DNA from: Bacteroidales bacterium
Lineage (GTDB): Bacteria; Bacteroidota; Bacteroidia; Bacteroidales; UBA1715
Direction of reading: 5' to 3'
DNA: 21,819 nt
Assembly (NCBI GenBank): GCA_017618935.1
Contig: JAFZTG010000163.1
Coordinates: forward strand, 1-21,819
In this document: piece after piece, positions 14,356 through 21,819 of the stretch
Numbering within the stretch: position 1 is the first letter of the stretch
Layout: each line of letters opens with the position of its first letter
Translations under genes and position numbers: made by a program
Notes under the pieces: generated by a model
Told to the model about the DNA's origin: nothing
Database searches by the model: none
What the model saw: the letters and a program-made list of their open reading frames with translations, nothing else

Positions 14356-16575
14356 TTATTCGTCAAGTTTCCATTCAATTCGGTAACGGTCTTTGAACTG
14401 TTTTACGGTGTCGTTTTCTATCAGGTTTGACGAAATAGAAAGCACGCTGTCGGCTACCGAACATTGTCGTGTCAAATAGGAGTGAAGCAGCGTGTTACGC
14501 CAGTTCATATCTTTGAGTAATTCCGTTTTCATTTTGTTTTCGTATAGCAATACGGCTTTTTGTTCGTTGGTGTATTTGCTCTTGTTTTTTATGCCGTTTT
14601 CTTGCATCATTTTATCGGCATAAGCAGTCAGTTCTGGTGCTTTTGACGATATTGCCGTGTATTTTTCTTTTATTAGCAAGTCGTTGGCATTCTGTTCGTT
14701 AGTAGGATTTGTCTCGTCTTGTATAGCCATATTTTTCTTCAACTCAACCATGCAATATTCTTCAATGGCTGGTTTGTAGAGCACATCTTGCACGAGAATG
14801 AGTTTAAGTTCCGGTTTTTCCTTCTGCAATGCGCCAAGTTTAGCGAATTGTGCATATTGTTCGTCGTTGAATTCGTTTGCCGTGGCAGAAATGAGCACTT
14901 GCTCGATGTTTTCATTTCCCGATTTCATCACATTGAATGGCGATGCGGCAACTTTAACCAACAGATTGCCAAGCGTCTTGATGATGAGTTTTCCATACGA
15001 GAAATTGGGCGAGTCAATGTTTCCCGAAACGGGGATGTCAAGGTCGGCCTTGCCGTTTTTGTCGGTTAAGACGTAAATTCCCATTTTGAGGGGAACTGTT
15101 TTGTATTCGGCAGAGACAGATTTGTCTTTGTCGCCGATTTCTGGTTTAAATAAATTGAGCTTGTTTGTTCCTCGTAAGTTGTTGTTAATGATTACGTTTT
15201 GACTTTGTAGCGAGATTTTTCCGTGAGTAATCGGATTACCGAACATTGCGATGGAATAGGGTGAGAACGATTGTAAGTCAAGGTTGTTGACCGTAACGGT
15301 GATATTCTGGTTAGATATGTCGTCAATGCTGCCAATCCATTTGATTTTGAGTTTTCCCGAATTTTGCAAAAGGGCAGTGAGCGTAACGTCATTTTTTTCG
15401 TTGAGGTTGAACTTTTGAGCCGACACCTGAATGTCGCTAATCGTATAGTTAAATTGCTGAGGGAGCGTGTTGTCGGTGTATAAAAATTCCGAATTGTTTA
15501 TTTGCAAATCGTCTATGATGAGCGCAAATGGTTGCTCGGGAATCGTGTCGGTTTGGACAACTTCGGTTGCACTGTCTTGTGCGGCAGTCGTGTCGGCTTT
15601 TATGAGTAAGGTGAAATTGTCTGTCGTGTCTTGGAATAATTCATAGTAGGATTTGAAACCTAAAACGTGAAGTTTGTTTAACTCTATTTTGTTGTTTATC
15701 AAATCAATATGACGAATGCTGGTATAAACGCTGTCGAATGCGGCAACGTTTTTATGTAATGAATCAACAAGACAAAAGTCTTTTATTCTTATATCGCCGT
15801 TCACGTCAAGATTCATGACGTGTTCGGTAGAACCCTTGATTGCCAAGTCCGACGAAAATGTACCCGTTACATTTTCCACATTCAGCGATTGTTGCAGATA
15901 GGGCAGAATAGGGGATAGTTGAAAATTCTTTATGTGTAATTGCAAGTCGTAGAGCGATTTGTCGGTATCGTATTTAATGTTTGTGGCAAGTTGACCGCCA
16001 TTGAGAAAGTCAAGATGCAATCCCATATCTGCTTGTAAATCAGACAAATCTATGCCAGGAATTATGATAGAAATATCTTTGAGATTCCATTCGCTGCCAA
16101 TTTCTTTGTCTTTGTAGCAGAGAAAACTATGGTCCAAATGAATGTCGTTGATGATGACTGCCCACGACGATGGTTCTTCAATAGTGTCGGTGGCAGTGCT
16201 GTCGGAGAAAAAATCAATGATGTCGCTGAAGTTGAAAATGTCGCCATTTTGAACGACGGTAATATCGGCGTGCGAAAGAAGCACGTGTTCTATTTCGACT
16301 TTGTGTCCGAGTAACCCTAACATGTTGAGATTCACGTCAAGGAGGTTGAACGATACGAACGATGTGGTATCGTCGCTTTCGTACAACGTGAAGTCTTCGA
16401 CTTTGAGTCTTCCTGAAAATATATTAACTGACAAATCGCCCATTTCGGCTTTTCTGCCAATTAATTCTTTCGAATTTTTCTCGATATACGATTCTGCAAT
16501 GGGAGAAACGCCAAATGCGATGATGAGAATGAGTGCTAAAACGCTGATTCCTATTATAATAAGTGCTTTTTTCAT
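14356..16575 (-). CDS. DUF748/AsmA-like envelope protein
   Basis: Predicted 739-residue periplasmic protein anchored by one N-terminal transmembrane segment (MKKALIIIGISVLALILII). The ATG at 16575 is preferred over an upstream one at 16596, which lies on the promoter-like element. The following segment (SYIEKNSKELIGRKAEMGDL, then KVEDFTLYE) is typical of AsmA/DUF748 proteins, which form long beta-rich grooves implicated in lipid transport or outer-membrane homeostasis. Repeated beta stretches (IEHVLLSHADITVVQNGDIF, IINDIHLDHSFLCYKDKEIG, INNSEFLYTDN) occupy most of the length. The C-terminal segment from about 560 (EFNDEQYAQFAKLGALQKEKP) is helical and resembles the DUF748 tail. The precise role is unknown. 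Confidence 0.85.
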   Translation of the reverse strand: MKKALIIIGISVLALILIIAFGVSPIAESYIEKNSKELIGRKAEMGDLSVNIFSGRLKVEDFTLYESDDTTSFVSFNLLDVNLNMLGLLGHKVEIEHVLLSHADITVVQNGDIFNFSDIIDFFSDSTATDTIEEPSSWAVIINDIHLDHSFLCYKDKEIGSEWNLKDISIIIPGIDLSDLQADMGLHLDFLNGGQLATNIKYDTDKSLYDLQLHIKNFQLSPILPYLQQSLNVENVTGTFSSDLAIKGSTEHVMNLDVNGDIRIKDFCLVDSLHKNVAAFDSVYTSIRHIDLINNKIELNKLHVLGFKSYYELFQDTTDNFTLLIKADTTAAQDSATEVVQTDTIPEQPFALIIDDLQINNSEFLYTDNTLPQQFNYTISDIQVSAQKFNLNEKNDVTLTALLQNSGKLKIKWIGSIDDISNQNITVTVNNLDLQSFSPYSIAMFGNPITHGKISLQSQNVIINNNLRGTNKLNLFKPEIGDKDKSVSAEYKTVPLKMGIYVLTDKNGKADLDIPVSGNIDSPNFSYGKLIIKTLGNLLVKVAASPFNVMKSGNENIEQVLISATANEFNDEQYAQFAKLGALQKEKPELKLILVQDVLYKPAIEEYCMVELKKNMAIQDETNPTNEQNANDLLIKEKYTAISSKAPELTAYADKMMQENGIKNKSKYTNEQKAVLLYENKMKTELLKDMNWRNTLLHSYLTRQCSVADSVLSISSNLIENDTVKQFKDRYRIEWKLDE

Positions 16576-16593
16576 ACTAATTTTTTTGACACC

Positions 16594-16601
16594 CAAATGT
16601 A
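16594..16601 (-). promoter_or_regulatory. -7 box of the DUF748 gene
   Basis: Minus-strand TACATTTG matches TAnnTTTG and lies 18 bases upstream of the ATG at 16575. No TTG was seen at the expected -33 distance, so the assignment rests on the -7 match and position alone. It would also support the choice of the shorter start. Confidence 0.4.
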
Positions 16602-16644
16602 GTAAATAAATTAAGAATAAACGTTCTGAAATAGTGATTTCCCA

Positions 16645-17007
16645 CTATACGATTCCTTCTTTGAGCAGGTCGTGTAAGTGAATCATACCCAGATATTTTG
16701 TGCCGTCGGTGACAACAAGTTGGGTGATGTTGTTTTTCTCCATTTTTTCAAATGCCTTGAGTGCGTGCTCGTGACGACTGATTGTCTTGGGATTTTTCGT
16801 CATAATGTCAATTGCTTTGGCAACGGAGATATTGGTGTTTTTCTCAAGCATTCTTCGCAAGTCACCGTCGGTAATGATTCCAAGCAAATTATTCTCTTTG
16901 TCAATAACGGCAGTTGCCCCCAATCGTTTTGAAGAGATTTCAATAATCACTTCCGAGATGGATTGGTCTGCATATACTCGGAGCGTTTTCTTCAATAAAA
17001 ATATCAT
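16645..17007 (-). pseudogene. kdsD: CBS-pair half of the frameshifted arabinose-5-phosphate isomerase
   Basis: This frame holds the two CBS motifs that normally form the C-terminal third of KdsD/KpsF: VYADQSISEVIIEISSKRLG, TAVIDKENNLLGIITDGDL and RRMLEKN, then AIDIMTKNPKTISRHEHALK and ITQLVVTDGTKYLGMIHLHD. It is one base out of register with the SIS half. The crossover lies near a run of four A on the minus strand (16986-16989); dropping one base there joins IFIEE directly to TLRVYADQ. The listed start is an in-frame ATG at 17007 (MIFLLKKTLRVYADQ), from which a 120-residue CBS-only protein could be made. Frameshift, sequencing error or a genuine two-piece gene cannot be told apart from the sequence. 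Confidence 0.75.
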
Positions 17008-17611
17008 CGACACGCATATACATACGTTTGCCCAACGCACCACCAGGGTGATATTTTGCAAAATCTTGCGGAGTGAATTTTCGTTGTTCCAACAAACACA
17101 TTGCAAGCGTGTCACCCATTACGAGTTGTGCTGTCGTACTGTTGGTAGGGGCAAGGTTGTTGATGTCGGCTTCGCGTTCCACATGGGCATACAGCACGTA
17201 ATCGGCATGTTCAGCTAAATACGATGTCCGTTCCGAAACCATTGCTATGAGCGTGTTTCCACCTCGTTTCAAAAGAGGAATCAAAACTTTGATTTCTGGC
17301 GTGTTTCCGCTTTTTGAAATACAGAGCACAATATCGTCTTTCTGAATCATTCCCAAATCGCCATGGATTGCTTCCGCTGCGTGCATAAACAATGCTGGCG
17401 TGCCAGTAGAGTTCATCGTGGCGACGATTTTGTTTGCGATAAGAGCACTTTTTCCTATGCCGGTAATGACAAGTCGGCCTTTGCTCGCAAGAATTTTCTT
17501 GACAACCACGGCAAAACTTTCATCAAGATATTTTGATAAATTATTGATTGACTGCGATTCTTCAACGATGATTCGTTTCGCATTTTCTATGATAGTGCTA
17601 TTATCGTCCAC
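16940..17611 (-). CDS. kdsD: Arabinose-5-phosphate isomerase, SIS-domain half (frameshifted gene)
   Basis: Converts ribulose-5-phosphate to arabinose-5-phosphate, the first step of Kdo synthesis for LPS or capsule. The SIS domain contains VITGIGKSALIANKI, STGTPALFMHAAEAIHGDLG, CISKSGNTPEI and KYHPGGALGKRM. Compared with E. coli KdsD catalytic residues K59, E111, E152 and H193, the positions K54, E106, E147 and H188 keep exactly the same spacing, so the active site is complete. The frame ends after IFIEENAPSICR instead of continuing into the CBS pair, so the natural ~320-residue protein is interrupted. The start is a GTG at 17611; no ATG fits. A TATATTTG box at 17639-17632 precedes it. It follows a PAP2-like gene by 33 bases. 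Confidence 0.88.
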   Translation of the reverse strand: MDDNSTIIENAKRIIVEESQSINNLSKYLDESFAVVVKKILASKGRLVITGIGKSALIANKIVATMNSTGTPALFMHAAEAIHGDLGMIQKDDIVLCISKSGNTPEIKVLIPLLKRGGNTLIAMVSERTSYLAEHADYVLYAHVEREADINNLAPTNSTTAQLVMGDTLAMCLLEQRKFTPQDFAKYHPGGALGKRMYMRVDDIFIEENAPSICRPIHLGSDY

Positions 17612-17631
17612 GATTTCAAAAATTTGATGTG

Positions 17632-17639
17632 CAAATATA
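17632..17639 (-). promoter_or_regulatory. -7 box before kdsD
   Basis: Minus-strand TATATTTG matches TAnnTTTG in the 33-base gap between the PAP2-like gene and kdsD, 20 bases before the GTG. No -33 TTG is visible, so this may be a chance match in AT-rich sequence. Confidence 0.3.
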
Positions 17640-17644
17640 TGAAT

Positions 17645-18277
17645 TTACATGAGATAACTTGGTGTTAAGAGGAAACTTGTTGTCGCTATGGAAATAAATC
17701 CGACCAAATATCCCACATAAATTTGCGCGGGAGTATGGGCATTCAGGTAGAGTCGTGCGGTGCCTACGAGTCCAGAAAAGAGTACGACAAGAGGGACAAT
17801 CCATGCCAGTTCTTCCGAAAGCAAAAAGAATTTTTTTATCCAAATAATGAATAGTAATCCCAACAATCCGCCCATTCCTATGGCATGAAAACTGATTTTC
17901 CAAAATTGCGACACAATGTAGGCTATTATCATTGCAAGAATACAACCCCACAAATATGGGGCGAACATTTGAGAACTGATTGGTTGAAACATTCCCACAA
18001 CGTAATTTACAATGACGAGCAAGAGCAACATTGACCGATGTTTGGGCAAATCATAGTTTTTGTCCCGAATGAAAAAAAGTGCATACAAAAAACAAAAGAT
18101 AATGCTGAGTAAATAAAAATAAATAACAAGTCTTTTCAAGTAATCAAAGTCAATATAGTCTTTGAAATAGGGCATCGTAATGCACCACGTAAGTATGTAA
18201 CAGCCCAAAACGGGCATTCCAATCGGGTGAAAAATAATTGAAACAATCCAAGCAAGAATGTCAAGCGCCTTTTTCAT
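17645..18277 (-). CDS. PAP2-superfamily-like integral membrane protein
   Basis: A 210-residue hydrophobic protein with about six transmembrane segments. The C-terminal half carries a PAP2-like phosphatase signature: ISFHAIGMGG (H131, the SGH-like motif) and GTARLYLNAHTPAQIYVG (R175, H181, the SRxxxxxHxxxD-like motif), but the last acidic position is Gln185 and the first motif is reduced to PKHRS (79-82 area). This divergent form is common in Bacteroidota; the substrate may be a lipid or polyprenyl phosphate, but activity is not assured. One base separates its ATG from the rpoN stop, so it is co-transcribed with rpoN. Whether it acts in lipid carrier recycling near kdsD is inference. Confidence 0.78.
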   Translation of the reverse strand: MKKALDILAWIVSIIFHPIGMPVLGCYILTWCITMPYFKDYIDFDYLKRLVIYFYLLSIIFCFLYALFFIRDKNYDLPKHRSMLLLLVIVNYVVGMFQPISSQMFAPYLWGCILAMIIAYIVSQFWKISFHAIGMGGLLGLLFIIWIKKFFLLSEELAWIVPLVVLFSGLVGTARLYLNAHTPAQIYVGYLVGFISIATTSFLLTPSYLM

Positions 18278-18278
18278 G

Positions 18279-19775
18279 CTATAATTCTTTACGGAGTCGT
18301 CCTACGGGCAGTCCGAGTTGTTCGCGATACTTGGCAATCGTTCTTCGGGCAATGATATAACCTTTTTGTTTCAGTACGTCGGCTAATTGTTCGTCGGTAT
18401 ATGGTTTTTTCTTGTCTTCCTCGGCAATCGTCTCTTGGAGGATTTTCTTTATCTCACGAGACGAAACTTCTTCGCCCGATTCTGTTGTCAAACCTTCTGA
18501 GAAGAAGTATTTCAATGGGTACACGCCATATTGCGTCTGAATGTATTTGCTGTTTGCCACACGCGAAACGGTTGAAATATCCAACCCTGTCTTGTCGGCT
18601 ATGTCCTTCAAAATCATCGGTTTCAACTTTGTTTCGTCGCCCGTGGTGAAGAATTCTTTTTGAAAATCGATGATTACCTGCATTGTGGAAAGAAGCGTGG
18701 TATTTCGTTGCTTCAACGCATCGATAAACCATTTTGCCGCATCTAACTTTTGTTTTATGAACTCAAATGCTTCTTGTTGATTTTTGTTGTTATCTTTTGT
18801 GTTTTTATACGTTTGAAGCATATTCACGTACGTTTTGCTTATATGTACGTTGAGCGTGTCATTTTTTAAGGTAAGATTCAATTCACCATCAACATTTTCC
18901 AAATTGAAATCGGGCGTGATGGCCATATTGATTGTCTTGGCGTATGAATCGGCTGTTCCGTTTCCTGGCTTTGGATTCAGTTTGAGAATGACGCTCATGG
19001 CATCTTTCAAATCTTCTTCCTCAATTTCCAGACCTTGACAAATTTTGTCAAAATGTTTTTTGGTAAATTCTTCGTAATAATCTTGCAAAATCTTTTTTGC
19101 GGTGACGATTTCCGTCGTTTTTTCTTTGCGGTCTAACTGCAAGATAAGACATTCTTGCAACGTTGTCGCTCCAATACCGGCAGGGTCGAGCGTTTGAATC
19201 GCCGAAAGAATGCGTTGCAGTTTTTCCACGTCAACCGAGACGTTTTGCAACAATAATATATCGTCGGAAATGCTTTCCAAATCTCTTCGCAAATAGCCGT
19301 CTTCGTCAATATTCCCGATGATGAATTCCGCCAACGACATTTCTTCGTCGGTCAAATCCAACAAACCTAATTGCGAAATAAGATTTTCTTGAAACGAGGT
19401 TCCGCCAGAGAAAGGAATGTCTTTATTTTCTTGGTCGGGCGAGGTGTTATTCACAGAATACTTGTAGTTGGAGTATTCTTCTTCGTTGAAATAATCGTCA
19501 ATGTCGAATTCGTTATTTTTATCTGTTTCAGTAAGATTTTCGTCCGATTTTTCGTCATCGTTGTTGAACTCCGAAGAGTCGTCGTTTGACTCGATTTTTT
19601 CTTCCGATTCCTCGTGGTCGCCGTCGCCGTCAACTTCTAATGCTGGATTAACTTCAATTTCCTCTTTGATACGAGTTTCCAGTTCCATAGTAGGAATTTC
19701 AAGCAGTTTTATGACTTGAATCTGCTGTGGAGAAAGTTTTTGTTGTTGTTTCTGTTGTAGTTTTTGGTCCAGCAT
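18279..19775 (-). CDS. rpoN: RNA polymerase sigma-54 factor
   Basis: Alternative sigma factor that recognises -24/-12 promoters and needs AAA+ activators. Domains: Gln-rich activator-interacting region I (1-50, with QQKLSPQQIQVIKLLEIPTME and EIEVNPALE), a long acidic region II (about 51-115), the core-binding domain (about 120-310, with EDGYLRRDLESI and TLDPAGIGATTLQECLILQL), and the DNA-binding part with ISTVSRVANSKYIQT, GVYPLKYFFSEG and SSREIKKILQETIAEEDKKKPYT. The RpoN box ARRTIAKYRE is at 476-485. The length of 498 is typical. Its start is 11 bases after the ACT-domain gene. No -24/-12 site was recognised in the window. Confidence 0.98.
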   Translation of the reverse strand: MLDQKLQQKQQQKLSPQQIQVIKLLEIPTMELETRIKEEIEVNPALEVDGDGDHEESEEKIESNDDSSEFNNDDEKSDENLTETDKNNEFDIDDYFNEEEYSNYKYSVNNTSPDQENKDIPFSGGTSFQENLISQLGLLDLTDEEMSLAEFIIGNIDEDGYLRRDLESISDDILLLQNVSVDVEKLQRILSAIQTLDPAGIGATTLQECLILQLDRKEKTTEIVTAKKILQDYYEEFTKKHFDKICQGLEIEEEDLKDAMSVILKLNPKPGNGTADSYAKTINMAITPDFNLENVDGELNLTLKNDTLNVHISKTYVNMLQTYKNTKDNNKNQQEAFEFIKQKLDAAKWFIDALKQRNTTLLSTMQVIIDFQKEFFTTGDETKLKPMILKDIADKTGLDISTVSRVANSKYIQTQYGVYPLKYFFSEGLTTESGEEVSSREIKKILQETIAEEDKKKPYTDEQLADVLKQKGYIIARRTIAKYREQLGLPVGRLRKEL

Positions 19776-19786
19776 ACCAAGAATTT

Positions 19787-20194
19787 TTAAATCTTAACCA
19801 TTTGAATATTATTCTCTTGCAAAATGTCAATCAGTGCCTCGTTTGAATCGCAGCGAATCACAACTTTTGCAGAACCGCCGTCGGCAAAGGCGTACATATA
19901 ATCTATATTGATTCCTCGTTCGGAAATAAGACGAATTGCCTTGTGCAAGCCGCCTGATTCGTGAGGAACTTCAATACAAACAACGTCGGTCAAACGAACG
20001 GTGTAATTGTTGTCTTTTAAAATCTGATATGCCAATTCTGGTCGTCCCACGCAAAAGCGAACGATTCCGTAATCTACCGAATCGGCCACACAAAATGCCG
20101 ACATGTTGATACCGTTGTCAGTCAATACTTGCAACATTTTGTTAAGACTATTTGCCTTATTTTCCAAAAAAACTGAAAGTTGTTTAACTACCAT
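19787..20194 (-). CDS. Tandem ACT-domain protein
   Basis: A 135-residue cytoplasmic protein made of two ACT domains: residues about 1-62 (VVKQLSVFLENKANSLNKML, then NGINMSAFCVADSVDYGIVR) and 65-135 (DVVCIEVPHESGGLHKAIRL, then GINIDYMYAFADGGSAKVVI). Such stand-alone ACT pairs bind small ligands, often amino acids, and in Bacteroidota typically accompany a phenylacetate-CoA ligase gene, which is not next to it here. The ATG at 20194 is preferred over a TTG two codons upstream. It is first in the rpoN cluster, with a TATATTTG -7 box upstream. The ligand is unknown. Confidence 0.9.
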   Translation of the reverse strand: MVVKQLSVFLENKANSLNKMLQVLTDNGINMSAFCVADSVDYGIVRFCVGRPELAYQILKDNNYTVRLTDVVCIEVPHESGGLHKAIRLISERGINIDYMYAFADGGSAKVVIRCDSNEALIDILQENNIQMVKI

Positions 20195-20251
20195 ATTCAA
20201 TTATTTTTTAGAGATACGTATTTTATAAAAAGTTCAATTTCTAAAACGGTT

Positions 20252-20259
20252 CAAATATA
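20252..20259 (-). promoter_or_regulatory. -7 box of the ACT-rpoN cluster
   Basis: Minus-strand TATATTTG matches TAnnTTTG and would give a leader of about 50 bases before the ATG at 20194. No TTG is at a suitable -33 distance. It sits back to back with the plus-strand promoter of the FKBP gene. Confidence 0.45.
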
Positions 20260-20280
20260 GTGAAATTTCCCTACTTTTTG

Positions 20281-20288
20281 TATCTTTG
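20281..20288 (+). promoter_or_regulatory. -7 box of the FKBP-glsA-glsB cluster
   Basis: TATCTTTG matches TAnnTTTG and ends 11 bases before the first ATG at 20300. With initiation about 7 bases beyond the box the mRNA leader would be only about 5 bases to the first ATG or 11 to the second. No -33 TTG is at the right distance. Confidence 0.5.
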
Positions 20289-20299
20289 ACAAAATTTTA

Positions 20300-20881
20300 A
20301 TGCAGATGAAAGTAGAAAAAAATACGGTTGTTGCTTTGTCATATACACTATATAATAATGACGAAAAAGGCGAAGTGCTTGAAGTTTGTACGGCAGAAAA
20401 ACCATTGGAATTTGTGTTTGCCTTTGGTAATTTGTTGCCTGCATTTGAAAAAAATATCGAGAATTTGAGCGTCGGCGATGATTTTGATTTTGTTTTAAAA
20501 CCAGAGGAAGCATACGGCGAAAGAACGGAAGAAGCTGTTGTTGATGTGCCGATGAACATTTTTACGGTGAATGGCGTGGTGCAACACGAAATTTTGTTCG
20601 AAGGAAGCGAAATTCCTATGCGTGACAATACTGGTCGCCCATTGACGGGAAAGGTGGTGAAAGTTGACGATGCAAAAAATGTGGTCGTTATGGATTTTAA
20701 TCATCCGTTGGCTGGTGTCAATCTATATTTTTCGGGAAAAATAGAATCTATTCGCGAAGCAACCGAAGAAGAACAGAAAAACGGATTGCAACGTGGTTGT
20801 GGCGGTTGCCATTGTGGTGGCGATTGCGGAAGTAGTTGCGGTGACGACAAAGAATGTGGAGGTTGCGGCAGTTGCCATTAA
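20300..20881 (+). CDS. SlyD-like FKBP peptidyl-prolyl isomerase with Cys/His-rich tail
   Basis: Cis-trans prolyl isomerase and chaperone of the SlyD class. The FKBP core is split by an insert-in-flap domain: VEKNTVVALSYTLYNNDEKG, FAFGNLLPAFEKNIENLSVG and FDFVLKPEEAYGER in the first part, the flap insert at about 80-130 (VVDVPMNIFTVNG, GRPLTGKVVKVDD), then VVMDFNHPLAGVNLYFSGKI. The last 27 residues hold eight Cys and two His (from C167 to H193, e.g. GCGGCHCGG), a metal-binding tail like that of SlyD, which in E. coli binds nickel. A second ATG at 20306 (MKVEKNTVV) is equally likely as start. The stop overlaps the next gene start (TAATG). No signal peptide, so it is cytoplasmic. Confidence 0.92.
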   Translation: MQMKVEKNTVVALSYTLYNNDEKGEVLEVCTAEKPLEFVFAFGNLLPAFEKNIENLSVGDDFDFVLKPEEAYGERTEEAVVDVPMNIFTVNGVVQHEILFEGSEIPMRDNTGRPLTGKVVKVDDAKNVVVMDFNHPLAGVNLYFSGKIESIREATEEEQKNGLQRGCGGCHCGGDCGSSCGDDKECGGCGSCH

Positions 20882-21723
20882 TGCTTATGAGTGAAACGAA
20901 CGACACGACTCGGGAATTTATCAATGTTGAGAAAATTCTGAAGACAAAGGCACCATCTTTATACAAGAAGATGCCTCGTTTTCTCGTTCGTTATTTTACC
21001 AAGGTTTTACACCAAGATGAGGTGAATTCCGATTTGCAAAAAATCTCCGACCTTGTTGGCGTTCCTAAGTTTCACAAACATTTAGAAATCAATAATATAC
21101 AAATTGATTATCACGGGAAGGAAAATGTACCGAGCGACGGTCGTTTTATTTTCGTTTCAAATCACCCGTTTGGCGGTCCCGATGGTATTATGATTGTTTC
21201 GGCAGTGGGAAAAATGTTTCCCAAAACGAAGCTGATGGTGAATGATTTACTGATGTATCTTCCTGATATTGAAGATGTTTTTATTCCAATCAATCGTTTT
21301 GGCCGAAATAAGCACGAATATGTCGATATGCTGGAAAAAAGCATGAACTCCGACTATCAGATTATTATTTTCCCTGCTGGTTTGGTAAGTCGGAAAATTA
21401 AGGGGAAAATCGTCGATTTGGAATGGAAAAAATCCTTCGTTTCGTATGCCAAACGCTATCAGCGCGATATTATTCCTGTGTTCATTAGTGGGCAAAATTC
21501 AAATTTTTTCTATAATCTTGCAAATTGGCGTAAACGATTGGGTGTCAAGGTCAATATAGAACAATTATATTTGGTTGACGAATTGTATAAACACAAGAAC
21601 GAGAGCGTGTCAATGTACTTTGGAAAACCGATAAAATATACCGACTTGAGCAAGGACAAGACCGATGCGGAGTGGGCACAAGAGATAAAACAGATTGTTT
21701 ATTCGTTGAAAACCGACAAATAG
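20881..21723 (+). CDS. glsA: Lyso-glycine-lipid O-acyltransferase, PlsC-like
   Basis: Member of the PlsC/OlsA acyltransferase group. Motif I is SNHPFGGPDG (H95, D101, an H-x5-D spacing typical of OlsA/GlsA-type enzymes rather than the H-x4-D of PlsC); the later motif is IIFPAGLVSRK (163-172), corresponding to FPEG. The N-terminal segment PSLYKKMPRFLVRYFTKVLH resembles these enzymes too. The ATG at 20881 shares one base with the FKBP stop (TAATG); an ATG at 20887 is also possible, while a start inside the FKBP gene at 20854 is unlikely. A glsB-like gene follows directly, the pair that in Bacteroides makes N-acyl-3-acyloxyacyl glycine lipids, so the substrate is inferred from context. The symbol rests on this pairing. 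Confidence 0.8.
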   Translation: MLMSETNDTTREFINVEKILKTKAPSLYKKMPRFLVRYFTKVLHQDEVNSDLQKISDLVGVPKFHKHLEINNIQIDYHGKENVPSDGRFIFVSNHPFGGPDGIMIVSAVGKMFPKTKLMVNDLLMYLPDIEDVFIPINRFGRNKHEYVDMLEKSMNSDYQIIIFPAGLVSRKIKGKIVDLEWKKSFVSYAKRYQRDIIPVFISGQNSNFFYNLANWRKRLGVKVNIEQLYLVDELYKHKNESVSMYFGKPIKYTDLSKDKTDAEWAQEIKQIVYSLKTDK

Positions 21724-21819
21724 ATGAAACAAATTATAGAACCAGTACAAAGAGAGTTGCTCGAAGCAGAATTGACGGAAGACAAGTGCTTGCGGGAAAC
21801 GCATTATGGTTCTAATAAG
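21724..21819 (+). CDS. glsB: GlsB-like N-acyltransferase (GNAT/hemolysin type), first 32 codons
   Basis: Begins immediately after the glsA stop (TAGATG) and runs off the right edge. The visible residues, MKQIIEPVQRELLEAELTED, then KCLRETHYGSNK, match the start of Bacteroidota GNAT-type acyltransferases (IxPVxxxLLxAELTxDxxLRxTxxxxN) that N-acylate glycine with a 3-hydroxy fatty acid in the first step of glycine-lipid synthesis. The catalytic part is outside the window, so the call rests on the N-terminus and the glsA neighbour. Confidence 0.7.
   Translation, partial: MKQIIEPVQRELLEAELTEDKCLRETHYGSNK

Overview
The window looks like chromosomal DNA of a member of the Bacteroidota, most likely Bacteroidales. 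The reasons are AT-rich intergenic DNA, several Bacteroidota-type -7 boxes (TAnnTTTG) in front of genes, weak Shine-Dalgarno signals, a PorX-type response regulator with a PglZ domain, a LuxC-like acyl-CoA reductase and LolA-like protein next to ftsK, and a glycine-lipid acyltransferase pair. No tRNA, rRNA, CRISPR array, insertion sequence or phage gene was seen. No stretch longer than 300 bases lacks a gene. The assignments come from reading translations by eye, with no database search.

Layout. From 1 to 20194 everything is on the minus strand, so it reads right to left. From 20300 to the end genes are on the plus strand, leaving a divergent promoter region at about 20195-20299. Minus-strand blocks in transcription order: (a) ACT-domain protein, rpoN (sigma-54), a PAP2-like membrane protein, then a KdsD/KpsF arabinose-5-phosphate isomerase that is frameshifted between its SIS and CBS modules; (b) a DUF748/AsmA-like envelope protein and a YejK/NdpA-like nucleoid-associated protein; (c) a lipoprotein, ftsK, a LolA-like carrier, a divergent acyl-CoA reductase and a pRiA4b ORF-3-like protein, tightly packed; (d) a decayed-looking region in which a stalk fragment and the C-terminal tail of what appears to be a type IX secretion (T9SS) cargo flank a lipoprotein gene, followed by a small repeat lipoprotein and a strong terminator; (e) a GH13 lipoprotein with a palindrome over its start site; (f) porX; (g) rpsO and the 5' part of pnp, which runs off the left edge. 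Plus strand: a SlyD-like FKBP isomerase with a Cys-rich tail, a lyso-lipid O-acyltransferase (glsA-like), and the first 32 codons of a glsB-like N-acyltransferase.

How it fits together. Much of the window serves envelope biogenesis: LPS precursor synthesis (KdsD), lipoprotein trafficking (LolA-like), glycine lipids (GlsA/GlsB), division and chromosome translocation (FtsK), and T9SS regulation (PorX). PorX together with the T9SS cargo remnants suggests that the organism has or had a T9SS. The most interesting points are the split cargo remnants around a lipoprotein gene, a GH13 enzyme with an altered conserved region I, an acyl-CoA reductase that seems to lack its catalytic cysteine, and the frameshift in kdsD. 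I did not find a convincing wholly new multi-gene system.
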